Assembly: GCA_025457725.1 (NCBI GenBank)
Contig: JALOTU010000148.1
Location: 1 to 6,549, forward strand
DNA length: 6,549 nucleotides
Direction of reading: 5' to 3'
Origin: Verrucomicrobiota bacterium
GTDB taxonomy: Bacteria; Verrucomicrobiota; Verrucomicrobiia; Limisphaerales; DSYF01
Shown here: one piece after another, positions 1 through 6,549 of the stretch
How the letters are laid out: every line of letters starts with the position of its first letter
How positions within the stretch are numbered: the first letter of the stretch is position 1
Notes under the pieces: model-generated
Databases searched by the model: none
What the model saw: only the letters and a program-made list of their open reading frames with translations
Told to the model about the DNA's origin: nothing
Made by a program: the position numbers and the translations under genes

Positions 1-2160
1 GGCAACACCACCTGGACGCTGGCGGAATTCGAGGCGCAACTTTTCAACCCGCTGCAGACGGCCCTGGCCAGCCGGCAACTCACCAACCAGATCCGGTATG
101 TCGTGCTCGCGATGGATATTCCCTTCGCCGTGGCCGACAGCGGCAAGGTGAACAGCACGACCTCGACGTTGTTCTATGGGTTCAAGGCCAGCACCAAGAG
201 CAACGAGAACAGCTATGCCCGCAGTGAAGGCGCCTTTGGCGACACCCTCCCGGCTTCCGCGACGGGGCCGTCCTACCTCGCCACCATGATCACCGCCGGG
301 TCGTTGACGCAGGCCCGGCAGCTGGTGGATCAAGGGGTCGACAGCGACGCCACCTTCCCCACGCAAACCGTCCTGCTCGCGCGCAGCTCGGATGCCGCGC
401 GCAACATCCGTTATCCGCTCTTCGACAACGCCATCTTCAACACCCGGCTGGCCGGATTTGAAACGGTGCAACGCATTGACTCCGACGTCGTATCGGGCCG
501 GTCCAATCTGCTCGGGTTCCAGACCGGTCTCGCCAACTTCAGCATCAGTCCCAACACCTTTGTTCCCGGGGCGATGGCGGACAGCATGACCTCCTATGCC
601 GGACTCATTTTTGGACCCAACAGCCAGACCACCTTGCTGGCGTTCATTCATGCGGGGGCGGCCGGCAGTTATGGCACGGTGACGGAGCCGGGCGCGGTGG
701 TCACAAAATTTCCTGATCCGATGGTCTACTTTTACCAGGCGCGCGGGTTCGGCCTCGCCGAGTGCTATTACCAGGGCGTCCAGTATCCCTTCCAGGGACT
801 GGTGGTGGGCGAACCGCTGGCGGCGCCGTATCGACAATCAGCCGCTGGCGCCTGGGGGGTGGCCTCCAACGAGGTGATCAGCGGCATCGCCTCGCTGCCG
901 GTCGATTTTTCCTCGAGCCCGGATCGTCCCCTGGATCGGGTGGATTTGTTCGTGGATGGAAGGTATTTCCAAACGCTCACCAACCTCCCCCCCAGGCCCG
1001 GGAATGAACTGAATCTCAGCTTCGCCGGCGGATCAGCGACCTACACCGTCCCCGCAAATGCATCAATCGCCTCGGTGGCCGTCGGCCTGGCCACCGCCAT
1101 CAACGCCATGGCCGCCTCCAGCCCCGCGAACATCACCGCCACGGCGATCGGAGACCGACTCGAGATCCGGTCCCGGTCCGGCAGCCGTCCGCGTCCCCCG
1201 GGCGGGCTCCGCACCTCGACCACCCCACCCGCCCCGGCGCCGGCGGCGCCGCTGCTGGCCGGCAGTTCGATCGGTTCGGCCGGTTCCCTGACGACCTTCG
1301 TGGTCGCCGCGCGTGAATCCTCCGTGGAATCCACGGCCACCGGAACCAAGTCCTGCAGCATTTCGGGAACGCCGCAAGCCGGGAGCTGGCTGCGCCTCAG
1401 CGTGATCAAGACCAACGGATCGTCGGCGAGCGTGTCGGTGACAAATCAGTCCAGCACGGCGAGTCTGCTGGAATTCGCCGCGCAATTGGCCGACGCCATC
1501 AATGCCACGCCCGACCTTCAGGGCAGCGACGGGCTGCGAATGGATGATCTGAAGTTGGCCGCATCGACGGTGGTAACCTTCCGTCTCCAGCCCCGGACCC
1601 CCGGCTATGCCGCCGCCGGGCTCCGGTTCACGTTGACGGGCTCAACGGGATTGACCTTCACCCCGTCGAACGATGATCTCCGGGAAAACATCGCGGATCT
1701 GCTGCCGCGCAATCACCTTTATGTCCGGGCCGGCGCAACGAATCTGGCCCTCACTTTTCCCCTCGACACCACTCGACTGGCAGATGGGTATCATACCCTG
1801 ACAGCGGTGGCTTACGAGGGAAGTCATGTGCGCACCCAGACCCCGACCTCGATTCCGGTTCGGATTCAAAACACCCCGCTCAGCGCCACGTTGACCCTGC
1901 CGGGCTTCGTCGATCCGGCCTCGGCGACCGGGACCTATCCGGTTCAGGTCATCGCCAACCAAAGCGGCGTGGCCGCGATCCGCCTGTTCAGCACCGGGGG
2001 AGAGCTGGGAACCGTCGCCAATCAATCGCAGGCCAGTTTCAATCTGCAGGGCGCCACCCTGGGGCCGGGCCTGCACCCGATCCACGCGCTCGTGGAAACG
2101 TCCGCTGGTGACAGTTACCGCACGGAAACCCGCTGGATCCGTTTGGTGGCCGCGCCTTGA
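1..2160 (+). CDS. TIGR03790 family protein, 5'-partial, with long C-terminal beta/Ig-like extension
   Basis: The frame is open from base 1, so the N-terminus (where a signal peptide would be expected) lies outside the window; 719 codons are visible before TGA. The N-terminal third has the TIGR03790 look: RYVVLAMDIPFAV (residues 32-44), PGAMADSMTSYAGLIFG (bases about 560-610), GSYGTVTEP (667-693), and an AECYYQ...FQGLVVGEPLAAPY block (757-831). This family is uncharacterised; it occurs sporadically in Verrucomicrobiota, Cyanobacteria and others, and is presumed exported. Beyond base about 850 come two similar modules (about 997-1180 and 1366-1560), each with a G..L.LS start and a LA.AINA core. 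A Pro/Ala-rich, poorly structured linker separates them (about 1168-1260). The end (about 1690-2150) has Ig-like strands such as DGYHTLTAVAYEG. No PEP-CTERM or other sorting tail is visible; it ends in RWIRLVAAP. It converges on the cardiolipin synthase gene. Molecular function unknown; the family call is fairly secure. Confidence 0.8.
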   Translation, partial: GNTTWTLAEFEAQLFNPLQTALASRQLTNQIRYVVLAMDIPFAVADSGKVNSTTSTLFYGFKASTKSNENSYARSEGAFGDTLPASATGPSYLATMITAGSLTQARQLVDQGVDSDATFPTQTVLLARSSDAARNIRYPLFDNAIFNTRLAGFETVQRIDSDVVSGRSNLLGFQTGLANFSISPNTFVPGAMADSMTSYAGLIFGPNSQTTLLAFIHAGAAGSYGTVTEPGAVVTKFPDPMVYFYQARGFGLAECYYQGVQYPFQGLVVGEPLAAPYRQSAAGAWGVASNEVISGIASLPVDFSSSPDRPLDRVDLFVDGRYFQTLTNLPPRPGNELNLSFAGGSATYTVPANASIASVAVGLATAINAMAASSPANITATAIGDRLEIRSRSGSRPRPPGGLRTSTTPPAPAPAAPLLAGSSIGSAGSLTTFVVAARESSVESTATGTKSCSISGTPQAGSWLRLSVIKTNGSSASVSVTNQSSTASLLEFAAQLADAINATPDLQGSDGLRMDDLKLAASTVVTFRLQPRTPGYAAAGLRFTLTGSTGLTFTPSNDDLRENIADLLPRNHLYVRAGATNLALTFPLDTTRLADGYHTLTAVAYEGSHVRTQTPTSIPVRIQNTPLSATLTLPGFVDPASATGTYPVQVIANQSGVAAIRLFSTGGELGTVANQSQASFNLQGATLGPGLHPIHALVETSAGDSYRTETRWIRLVAAP

Positions 2161-2193
2161 GGGCATGCGGTCGTTCCCGGCTTCTCCGCGACA

Positions 2194-3648
2194 TCACAGG
2201 ACGGGGCCCAGCATGGCGATGGCGTTGTTCCATAGCCGGTGGGTCAGCGGCCATTGCGCCACCATCTCCGCCGTGACACAGCGGGAATGCGCCAGGTAAT
2301 CGTCCTGGCGACGGCGCATGTCGGCGGTCAGGGTCGGATCGCAAAACAGGATGTTGTTCTCGTAGTTCAGCTCGAAGCTGCGCCGGTCCATGTTGGCCGA
2401 ACCAATCAGCGTGACCTCCCCGTCCAGCGTCAGGGATTTGGTGTGCAACAGCCCCCCCTCGTACTCGTGGATCCGGACGCCGGCGGCAAGCAAATCATCG
2501 TAGTAACTCCGGCTGGCCGCGCCGACAATCCAAGAGTCGTTGCGCGCCGGGAAAATAACCGTGGTCACCACCCCGCGCCGCGCACTCGCACACAGGGCGG
2601 CCTGCATCGCTTCGTCGGGCACATAGTAGGGCGTGGTGATGAACAACTCCCGCCGGGCGGTGTACATCAGCGTTTCAAAGAGTTCGGGCATGGCCGAGTG
2701 GCGCACGGTGGGTCCGGTGCCGATGACCTGCGCGGTGAATCCGCGGTCGCCGGCCGGCAATGGCTCCCTTAACAGCGCGTCAAGATCGTCTTCCACCTGC
2801 TCCATCCAGTCGCTGGCAAACAAGTGCTGGTTCTGCCGCGCAATCGGGCCTTCGAACCGCATCACCGCGTCCACCCAGGGGGCGAATCGGGCCTTGATCC
2901 GGAACTCCGGGTCCGCACAGTTCTGGCTGCCGCAATAGGTGACGCGATTGTCAATCACCAGGATCTTGCGATGATTGCGCAAATCGATGCGTCCCCGCAG
3001 CGGTCGGAGCAGCGGATTGCCGATGGGCAGGGCCGTGGCCAGACGGACACCGGCCTGGCCCATGGCCGTCCAGTGCTCCGAATCGATCAGGAGGCGTGAG
3101 CCCAACCCGTCAGCCATGGCGCGGCAGGTGACCTTCCGCGCGGCAGCCCGCTTGAGTGCTTCCACCATCTTGAGCCCGTTGCCGTCCGGCAGCCAGATGT
3201 AGAAGCTCAGATGCACATGATCCTTGGCGGCATCAATGTCGGCGACCATGGACTCGATCGTGGCGTTGGAGTCCGCCATCAATTGCGCCCGGTTGCCCCC
3301 CACGGGCTCAAAGCCATTGACCGAATGACCCATTCGGAAGAGATGATGGTATCGCTGCGGATGGTCGGGTTTGAAATTGGGCGCCTCCATCCCGGGCGTC
3401 CGGCCCACATCCGGCATGCGCGCCAGCACGCGACGCAACCGGGCCGCGCGACGGCGGCCGATGCTGGTCTCACCCAGCAGAATGTAAGCGAGGATCCCAA
3501 TCCCGGGGAGCGCCACCATGACCACCACCCACGCCACCCGCGACGCCGGTTCGCGATGCGGTCGGAGAATGGCGCGGGCGATGAAGCCAATATGCACCAG
3601 GATCCACAGGACCGATCCCAACACGATGAACACCTGGTTTTGAGTCAT
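2194..3648 (-). CDS. cls: Cardiolipin synthase (ClsA-type, phospholipase D superfamily)
   Basis: 484 residues, the usual length for bacterial ClsA. It should condense two phosphatidylglycerols (or a related pair) into cardiolipin plus glycerol at the cytoplasmic membrane. Two hydrophobic segments at residues about 5-26 and 37-58 form the PLDc_N-type membrane anchor, followed by a basic stretch (RRRAARLRR). Two complete HxK(x)4D catalytic motifs are present: H226-K228-D233 (NHRKILVID, followed by GSQN) and H402-K404-D409 (LHTKSLTLD, followed by GSANMDRRSFELN). Both half-sites needed for the phosphohistidine mechanism are therefore intact. The ATG at 3648 begins MTQNQVF directly before the first membrane segment, fitting the family; no clear Shine-Dalgarno precedes it. 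The gene starts 46 bases after the mog stop on the same strand and could be read from the Moco transcript, but nothing links the functions. A general PLD-type phospholipid transferase is the only serious alternative. Confidence 0.93.
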   Translation of the reverse strand: MTQNQVFIVLGSVLWILVHIGFIARAILRPHREPASRVAWVVVMVALPGIGILAYILLGETSIGRRRAARLRRVLARMPDVGRTPGMEAPNFKPDHPQRYHHLFRMGHSVNGFEPVGGNRAQLMADSNATIESMVADIDAAKDHVHLSFYIWLPDGNGLKMVEALKRAAARKVTCRAMADGLGSRLLIDSEHWTAMGQAGVRLATALPIGNPLLRPLRGRIDLRNHRKILVIDNRVTYCGSQNCADPEFRIKARFAPWVDAVMRFEGPIARQNQHLFASDWMEQVEDDLDALLREPLPAGDRGFTAQVIGTGPTVRHSAMPELFETLMYTARRELFITTPYYVPDEAMQAALCASARRGVVTTVIFPARNDSWIVGAASRSYYDDLLAAGVRIHEYEGGLLHTKSLTLDGEVTLIGSANMDRRSFELNYENNILFCDPTLTADMRRRQDDYLAHSRCVTAEMVAQWPLTHRLWNNAIAMLGPVL

Positions 3649-3694
3649 AGGATTCGGAAGTTGTGTCGGCGGCGGGCTTGCTCCATCGGGACCC

Positions 3695-4180
3695 TCAGGA
3701 ATGCACGTCTATCCCCTGCAGATGCGCGACGCCTTCGCGTATGGCCGGAGCCAGAATCTCCAGGCATTCGGCCACCGCAGTCGGCTTGCCGGGCAGGTTC
3801 ACAATCAACGACGTGCCGCGTGTGCCCGCCGTCGCCCGCGAGAGAATCGCCGTCCGCACGTAGGCAAAGGACTGCGCGCGCATGATCTCCCCGAAGCCGG
3901 GCAGTTCCCTGGCCAGGACGGCCCGCGTCGCCTCCGGCGTCACGTCGCGCTCGCCAATCCCCGTTCCACCGGTGGTCACAATCAGATCACAGCGTTCTCC
4001 ATCCGCCAGCTGGCGCAGCGTCGCGGAAATCCGCTCGACTTCATCCGGCACGACCACGGCCAGGAAGGTTGCCTCCTGGCCGAAAGCCTCCCGCAGCACC
4101 CGCTCGATCTCCGGCCCGCTGCGGTCTTCGTAAATGCCCGCACTGGCCCGGTCGCTGACCGTGACACGCCCGATCTTCAT
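3695..4180 (-). CDS. mog: Molybdopterin adenylyltransferase (MogA/MoaB family)
   Basis: 161 residues. Mog activates molybdopterin in the cytoplasm by adenylylation with Mg-ATP, giving MPT-AMP, the substrate for MoeA. Features: VTVSDRASAGIYEDRSGP at residues 6-23; VVPDE with D46, matching the catalytic Asp49 of E. coli MogA; TTGGTGIGERDVTPEAT at 69-85 with D79, matching Asp82; PGFGEIMR (94-101) and TAILSR (110-115), which favour MogA over MoaB; and NLPGKP (128-133). It lacks the longer C-terminus of E. coli MogA (195 aa) and is nearer the short Mog/MoaB size. The ATG at 4180 is chosen because it shares ATGA with the moaC stop, has AAGG seven bases upstream (4188-4191), and starts exactly at the family's conserved first strand. 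A longer open frame continues to 4717, but that part is only the shadow of moaC. Translational coupling to moaC is likely; MoaC-MoaB fusions are known elsewhere. Confidence 0.93.
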   Translation of the reverse strand: MKIGRVTVSDRASAGIYEDRSGPEIERVLREAFGQEATFLAVVVPDEVERISATLRQLADGERCDLIVTTGGTGIGERDVTPEATRAVLARELPGFGEIMRAQSFAYVRTAILSRATAGTRGTSLIVNLPGKPTAVAECLEILAPAIREGVAHLQGIDVHS

Positions 4181-4659
4181 CGTTTCACCTTCTCCACCAC
4201 CCGGAGGCCCTCGATGCGCATGCTCTTGTCCACGGCCTTGCACATGTCGTAGAGCGTCAAGGCCGCCACGCTTGCCCCGGTCAACGCCTCCATCTCCACC
4301 CCGGTCTTGGCACTCGTGGCCACGGTGCAGGTGATGTCGATGTGAGCGCGTTTCACGGCAAATTTCAGTTCCACATGCTCGATGGGCAGGGGATGGCACA
4401 GGGGGATCAACTGCGCCGCCTGCTTCACCGCCTGCACCCCGGCGATGTTGGCCACGGCCAGCACATCGCCCTTGGGCAGGGCCTGCTGCCGCAGGGCGCG
4501 GATGGTTGCGGGGGCGCAGACCAGCCGGCCGACCGCCACGGCCCGGCGTTGTTGCACGGGTTTGCCGCCCACATTCACCATGCGGGCGGAACCGTCTCCG
4601 GCCAGGTGTGAAAACTGGCTCGCGGGACGGCTTAACTTCTTTGGTACTTTTGTTCTCAT
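4177..4659 (-). CDS. moaC: Cyclic pyranopterin monophosphate synthase MoaC
   Basis: 160 residues from the chosen start, the family's normal length. With MoaA it converts GTP to cyclic pyranopterin monophosphate, the first stage of Moco synthesis; MoaC catalyses the second step from 3',8-cyclo-GTP. The hallmark blocks are all present: MVNVGGKP (27-34), KGDVLAVANIAGVQA (63-77), LIPLCHPLPIEHVEL (84-98) and KTGVEMEALTGASVAALTLY (118-137), then DMCKAVDK (138-145). H89, D138 and K141 correspond to the active-site His77, Asp128 and Lys131 of E. coli MoaC. An in-frame ATG also exists at 4674, but the GGAGG overlapping it sits 8 bases before the ATG at 4659, so 4659 is preferred. The stop overlaps the mog start (ATGA). 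MoaA is not in the window and must be encoded elsewhere if the pathway works. Confidence 0.95.
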   Translation of the reverse strand: MRTKVPKKLSRPASQFSHLAGDGSARMVNVGGKPVQQRRAVAVGRLVCAPATIRALRQQALPKGDVLAVANIAGVQAVKQAAQLIPLCHPLPIEHVELKFAVKRAHIDITCTVATSAKTGVEMEALTGASVAALTLYDMCKAVDKSMRIEGLRVVEKVKR

Positions 4660-4929
4660 GCTCAGCGCCTCCATTCAACCGCCGTCGGACCGGTCTCTGC
4701 AAACAGTTGCCTTGCATTCTTCCTTACTTGGTCCAATCCGTGGGTCTGCTGTCGGACCGCGCCATCCTCCGGGGGCGCAGAATGCTCCGATCGCTGACGA
4801 CACCCGATTCGGTAAAAGCTGGCTCTTCTGGTAAACGCACGTGGCTGCGGGCCCGGAGGTCCCGCGCTCCTCCAGTTGCGGCTTTGCCACGGCTTCGTGT
4901 TCATTGGCGTCAATTCGCGATTGGGCAGA
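4660..4929 (-). repeat. moeA-moaC gap with two REP-like hairpins (candidate dispersed repeat)
   Basis: No convincing gene in these 270 bases. Two inverted repeats are visible. The first, at 4847-4865, pairs GCGGG with CCCGC (5 bp), then one mismatch, then 2 bp more. The second, at 4752-4790, has an outer stem TCGGA/TCCGA (4752-4756 with 4786-4790) and an inner stem GCGCC/GGCGC (4759-4763 with 4774-4778). Read on the minus strand, the arrangement (GGAGGAGCGCGGGAC..., then ATCGGAGCATTCTGCG...) resembles dispersed intergenic sequence I recall from Pedosphaera-like Verrucomicrobiota; that is memory, not a search. An 80-codon open frame (4904-4662, minus, MNTKPWQSRNW...) runs through the hairpins and is probably translated repeat. 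The moaC leader and any promoter for moaC-mog must lie here, but I cannot assign -35/-10 boxes. The hairpins could also act as an intra-operon mRNA stabiliser or attenuator. Confidence 0.45.
4668..4672 (-). promoter_or_regulatory. Shine-Dalgarno of moaC
   Basis: GGAGG on the minus strand, 8 bases before the ATG at 4659. It overlaps the alternative in-frame ATG at 4674, which has no Shine-Dalgarno of its own, and so decides the start five codons further downstream. Confidence 0.7.
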
Positions 4930-6144
4930 TCAGATTGGCAGGAAGAACAGCCGGAAGCCACGCGAAAGCGGCCCCGCATTGGGCGGGATCCGCACCAGGG
5001 CGTTCGCCGCGGACAACGACGTCAGATCGCCGGAACTCTGCCAGCGCAGCAACGTCAACCGCACTTCGCCCTCCGCCATTTCCGTCCGCGCCGGCCAGAG
5101 GGTCTCGCGCTCGTTCGCCTCCGCCGCAAAGTCCGCCGCCAGCACGCCCACACAAAAGTCCGGCGCGTCGGTCGCACCCGAGAACCGCCACAACGCCTGT
5201 CGCACGTAAAGATGGAGACAGACGAAGTGGGCCAGCGGATTGCCCGGCAGCCCGAATGCAACCGAACCGTCCCGGGACCCAAAGATCATCGGCTTGCCGG
5301 GACGCGTGGTGGTGCGCTGGACGTGGATCGAATAACCCGCTTCCTCCAGCAGCGACCGCGTGAAATCGTGCTCCCCCACGCTCGCACCCCCGGAAACCAG
5401 CAGCAAATCCCAACGGCCCAATGCGGATTGCGGATTGCGGATTGCGGATTGAATCGACGCTCGGTCCTCGGACACGCGCATCTGCTCAGGCGTAATGCCG
5501 AACTGTCCGAGGAATGCGCGCACCAGGGTCGTGTTGGAATCTCGGATCTGTCCGCGTTCCGGCTTCCGGTCCGGCGCGACGATTTCGTTTCCCGTGGCCA
5601 GATGCAGCACACGCGGTAACCGGGTGACCCGGGGCCGCGCGCAACCCACGCTCGCCATCAGCGCCAGCACGCCGGGTCGCGCCACCGTGCCCGGTTGGAT
5701 CAACACCGCCCCGGCGCTCGCATCCTCGCCGCGGAAACGGATGTGGCGCGCATCGTCCCGCTGCACAACGACAAGGCGATCGGCTTCTACGCGCGCATCC
5801 TCTTTCATCACCACCTGGAGCCCATCACACGGCAGGGCGCCGCCTGTGGCAATCTGGACCGCCTCTCCCGGTTGGAGTTCCCGCGGCTTCCAGTCCCCGG
5901 CCCGAAGGCGATCAACAATCCTGAACGATGCGCTCCGGTCCTCCCGCCGCACCGCATAGCCATCCACGGCGGAGCGGTCGAAGGGGGGTTGATCGGTGTC
6001 GGCACGCACCGGCTCCCGAATCACCCTTCGAGCCGCCTGATCCAGGGGAACCTGTTCCACGGCCAGCGCCTGGCAGTGCTCGCGGATTGTGGCGATGGTT
6101 TCATCCACCGTCGAAGGCGGGGTGTGGTGTGGGTTGCGAGTCAC
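4930..6144 (-). CDS. moeA: Molybdopterin molybdenumtransferase MoeA
   Basis: 404 residues, the normal MoeA length. It inserts molybdate into adenylylated molybdopterin (product of Mog), releasing AMP and giving Mo-molybdopterin in the cytoplasm. Domain signatures in order: PPFDRSAVDGYAVR (53-66) with D61, matching E. coli Asp59; QIATGGALP (97-105) with T100; LATGNEIV (182-189) with E187, matching Glu188; RDSNT (201-205); LLLVSGGASVGEHDF (247-261) with D260, matching Asp259; TRPGKPM (280-286); FGLPGNPLAHFV (297-308); and a small C-terminal beta domain from about 330. The GTG start at 6144 is chosen because it shares GTGA with the ancestral moaE stop, has GGAGG 10 bases upstream (6155-6159), and gives normal length. 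The open frame reaches 6318, but that extension only shadows moaE. Oddity: residues 231-241 are encoded by a 7-base tandem repeat just before the domain III core, making that loop about three residues longer than in E. coli. Confidence 0.94.
   Translation of the reverse strand: MTRNPHHTPPSTVDETIATIREHCQALAVEQVPLDQAARRVIREPVRADTDQPPFDRSAVDGYAVRREDRSASFRIVDRLRAGDWKPRELQPGEAVQIATGGALPCDGLQVVMKEDARVEADRLVVVQRDDARHIRFRGEDASAGAVLIQPGTVARPGVLALMASVGCARPRVTRLPRVLHLATGNEIVAPDRKPERGQIRDSNTTLVRAFLGQFGITPEQMRVSEDRASIQSAIRNPQSALGRWDLLLVSGGASVGEHDFTRSLLEEAGYSIHVQRTTTRPGKPMIFGSRDGSVAFGLPGNPLAHFVCLHLYVRQALWRFSGATDAPDFCVGVLAADFAAEANERETLWPARTEMAEGEVRLTLLRWQSSGDLTSLSAANALVRIPPNAGPLSRGFRLFFLPI
5423..5450. repeat. 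Tandem heptamer (GCGGATT)x4 inside moeA
   Basis: Four perfect head-to-tail copies of GCGGATT on the plus strand (AATCCGC on the coding strand), in-frame within moeA and encoding QSAIRNPQSA. The unit is not a multiple of three, so gain or loss of one or two copies would frameshift moeA, while three copies would keep the frame. The encoded segment lies in the variable helix/loop before the conserved SGGASVGE motif, so the extra residues look tolerable. Confidence 0.9.
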
Positions 6145-6508
6145 CTCGATCGATCCTCCATTTCCTCTGCCGACCACGCCCGCCGCTTCCAGATCGGCAC
6201 ATCCTGTTTCAACCGGTCCATGAACCCGGCGACCAACGCCAGCGCCTCCTGACGATGGCCCGAGCCCCCCGATGAATGGCGTGCGCCGAATTGCACTTGT
6301 GCCGTCTGCCCAGCTCATCCAACAGTTCGCGCATCACCCGTTCCGCCATGGAATCATAGGCTTCGTATTCCAAAGCCGCGATGGCTTGACCGGCTTCCTC
6401 GCCGCGCACGACCCCGGCGAACTCCACCCAGGCTCCGATTGCGCCGCCGGCGGTGTCAGGCTCCGGACGCACGATCTTCTCGCGGGTCAGCTCAACGTGG
6501 ATCTTCAT
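6141..6508 (-). pseudogene. moaE: Molybdopterin synthase catalytic subunit MoaE, disrupted by internal out-of-frame deletion
   Basis: MoaE pairs with thiocarboxylated MoaD to add the dithiolene sulfurs to cyclic pyranopterin monophosphate, making molybdopterin. From ATG 6508 the first 80 residues read as good MoaE: GAWVEFAGVVRGEE (25-38, R35 matching E. coli Arg39), AALEYEAYDSMAE (44-56) and CNSAHAIHR (72-80). The frame then turns to nonsense and stops at 6211-6209. The expected C-terminus continues in another frame, GSGHRQEALALV then FMDRLKQDVPIWKRR, ending in TGA at 6143-6141, which overlaps the moeA start. Between the conserved HR and the GHR block, E. coli MoaE has 17 residues; only 8 bases remain here, next to a G6 run at about 6266-6271. 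That implies roughly 43 bases lost; restoring them gives a 136-residue protein, normal for the family. The two catalytic lysines (LK and WK, E. coli Lys119 and Lys126) are present only in the out-of-frame part. Either a true pseudogene or an assembly error. Confidence 0.85.
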
Positions 6509-6532
6509 GGATGCATTGCCTTGGATCGTAGC

Positions 6533-6549
6533 GCAGGCTGGCAGCCTGC
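6533..6549. repeat. Perfect inverted repeat at the window edge upstream of moaE
   Basis: GCAGGCT-GGC-AGCCTGC forms a perfect 7-bp stem with a 3-base loop, starting 24 bases before the moaE ATG and running to the end of the window. It may be a dispersed REP-like unit of the kind I recall from Verrucomicrobiota, or the edge of a longer hairpin or terminator cut off by the window. The window end prevents a decision. Confidence 0.5.

Noticed and set aside
1041..1485. Long open frames on the minus strand opposite the TIGR03790 gene
   Set aside because: Arg/Gly-rich, low-complexity translations typical of GC-rich shadow frames; no recognisable family, and the plus-strand frame continues with sensible protein.
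2161..2193. Bidirectional terminator between the convergent genes
   Set aside because: No stem followed by a T-run is visible in the 33-base gap.
2239..2938. Plus-strand open frames opposite cls
   Set aside because: They lie antisense to the catalytic half of a clear cardiolipin synthase and show no motifs.
4181..4717. N-terminal extension of Mog starting at 4717
   Set aside because: The extension is an out-of-frame reading of moaC; the conserved Mog fold starts at 4180.
4662..4904. Small protein MNTKPWQSRNW... (80 codons, minus strand)
   Set aside because: Runs through both hairpins, is Arg/Ser/Pro-rich, and has no clear ribosome binding site. Better explained as translated intergenic repeat.
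4660..4929. Moco riboswitch in the moaC leader
   Set aside because: Hairpins are present, but I could not match the Moco RNA consensus; the stems look more like REP-type repeat. A covariance-model search would settle it.
6209..6290. Programmed ribosomal frameshift in moaE
   Set aside because: A frameshift alone would not supply the roughly 14-15 missing residues between the two recognisable halves; a deletion or assembly loss explains both facts.
6145..6318. N-terminal extension of MoeA starting at 6318
   Set aside because: The extra 58 residues are Gly-rich shadow of moaE; the GTG at 6144 gives normal MoeA length and the GTGA overlap.

Overview
This GC-rich window most resembles a chromosomal segment of a Verrucomicrobiota bacterium (Limisphaerales/Pedosphaera-like), probably from a soil or sediment genome or an assembled metagenome. 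That placement is an inference. It rests on the TIGR03790-type exported protein, the style of the hairpin-bearing intergenic sequence and an AATCCGC-type heptamer repeat, which I recall from such genomes but could not search.

Layout. Bases 1-2160 (+) hold the 3' part of a large TIGR03790 family protein, with its N-terminus outside the window. It faces, tail to tail across 33 bases, a run of genes that all read on the minus strand. In transcription order (right to left) these are: a broken moaE (6508-6141), moeA (6144-4930), a 270-base gap with REP-like hairpins (4929-4660), moaC (4659-4177), mog (4180-3695) and a ClsA-type cardiolipin synthase (3648-2194).

The minus-strand run is a molybdenum cofactor (Moco) cluster. 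MoaC works with MoaA (not seen here) to make cyclic pyranopterin monophosphate. MoaE is the large subunit of molybdopterin synthase. Mog adenylylates molybdopterin, and MoeA inserts molybdate. moaE/moeA (GTGA) and moaC/mog (ATGA) each share a four-base stop/start overlap, the usual sign of translational coupling. moaA, moaD, moeB and mobA are not in the window. The cardiolipin synthase lies 46 bases downstream of mog on the same strand and may be co-transcribed, although its function is unrelated (membrane phospholipid synthesis).

The most notable points are at sequence level. First, moaE carries an apparent non-triplet internal deletion (about 43 bases by comparison with the family) at a G-run. 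This throws the C-terminus with both catalytic lysines out of frame, yet the out-of-frame end is still well preserved and still overlaps moeA. Second, four perfect copies of a 7-base repeat sit inside the moeA coding region, where a change of one unit would shift the frame. Third, REP-like hairpins split the Moco genes into two translational pairs. I see no defence system, mobile element, RNA gene or CRISPR array.
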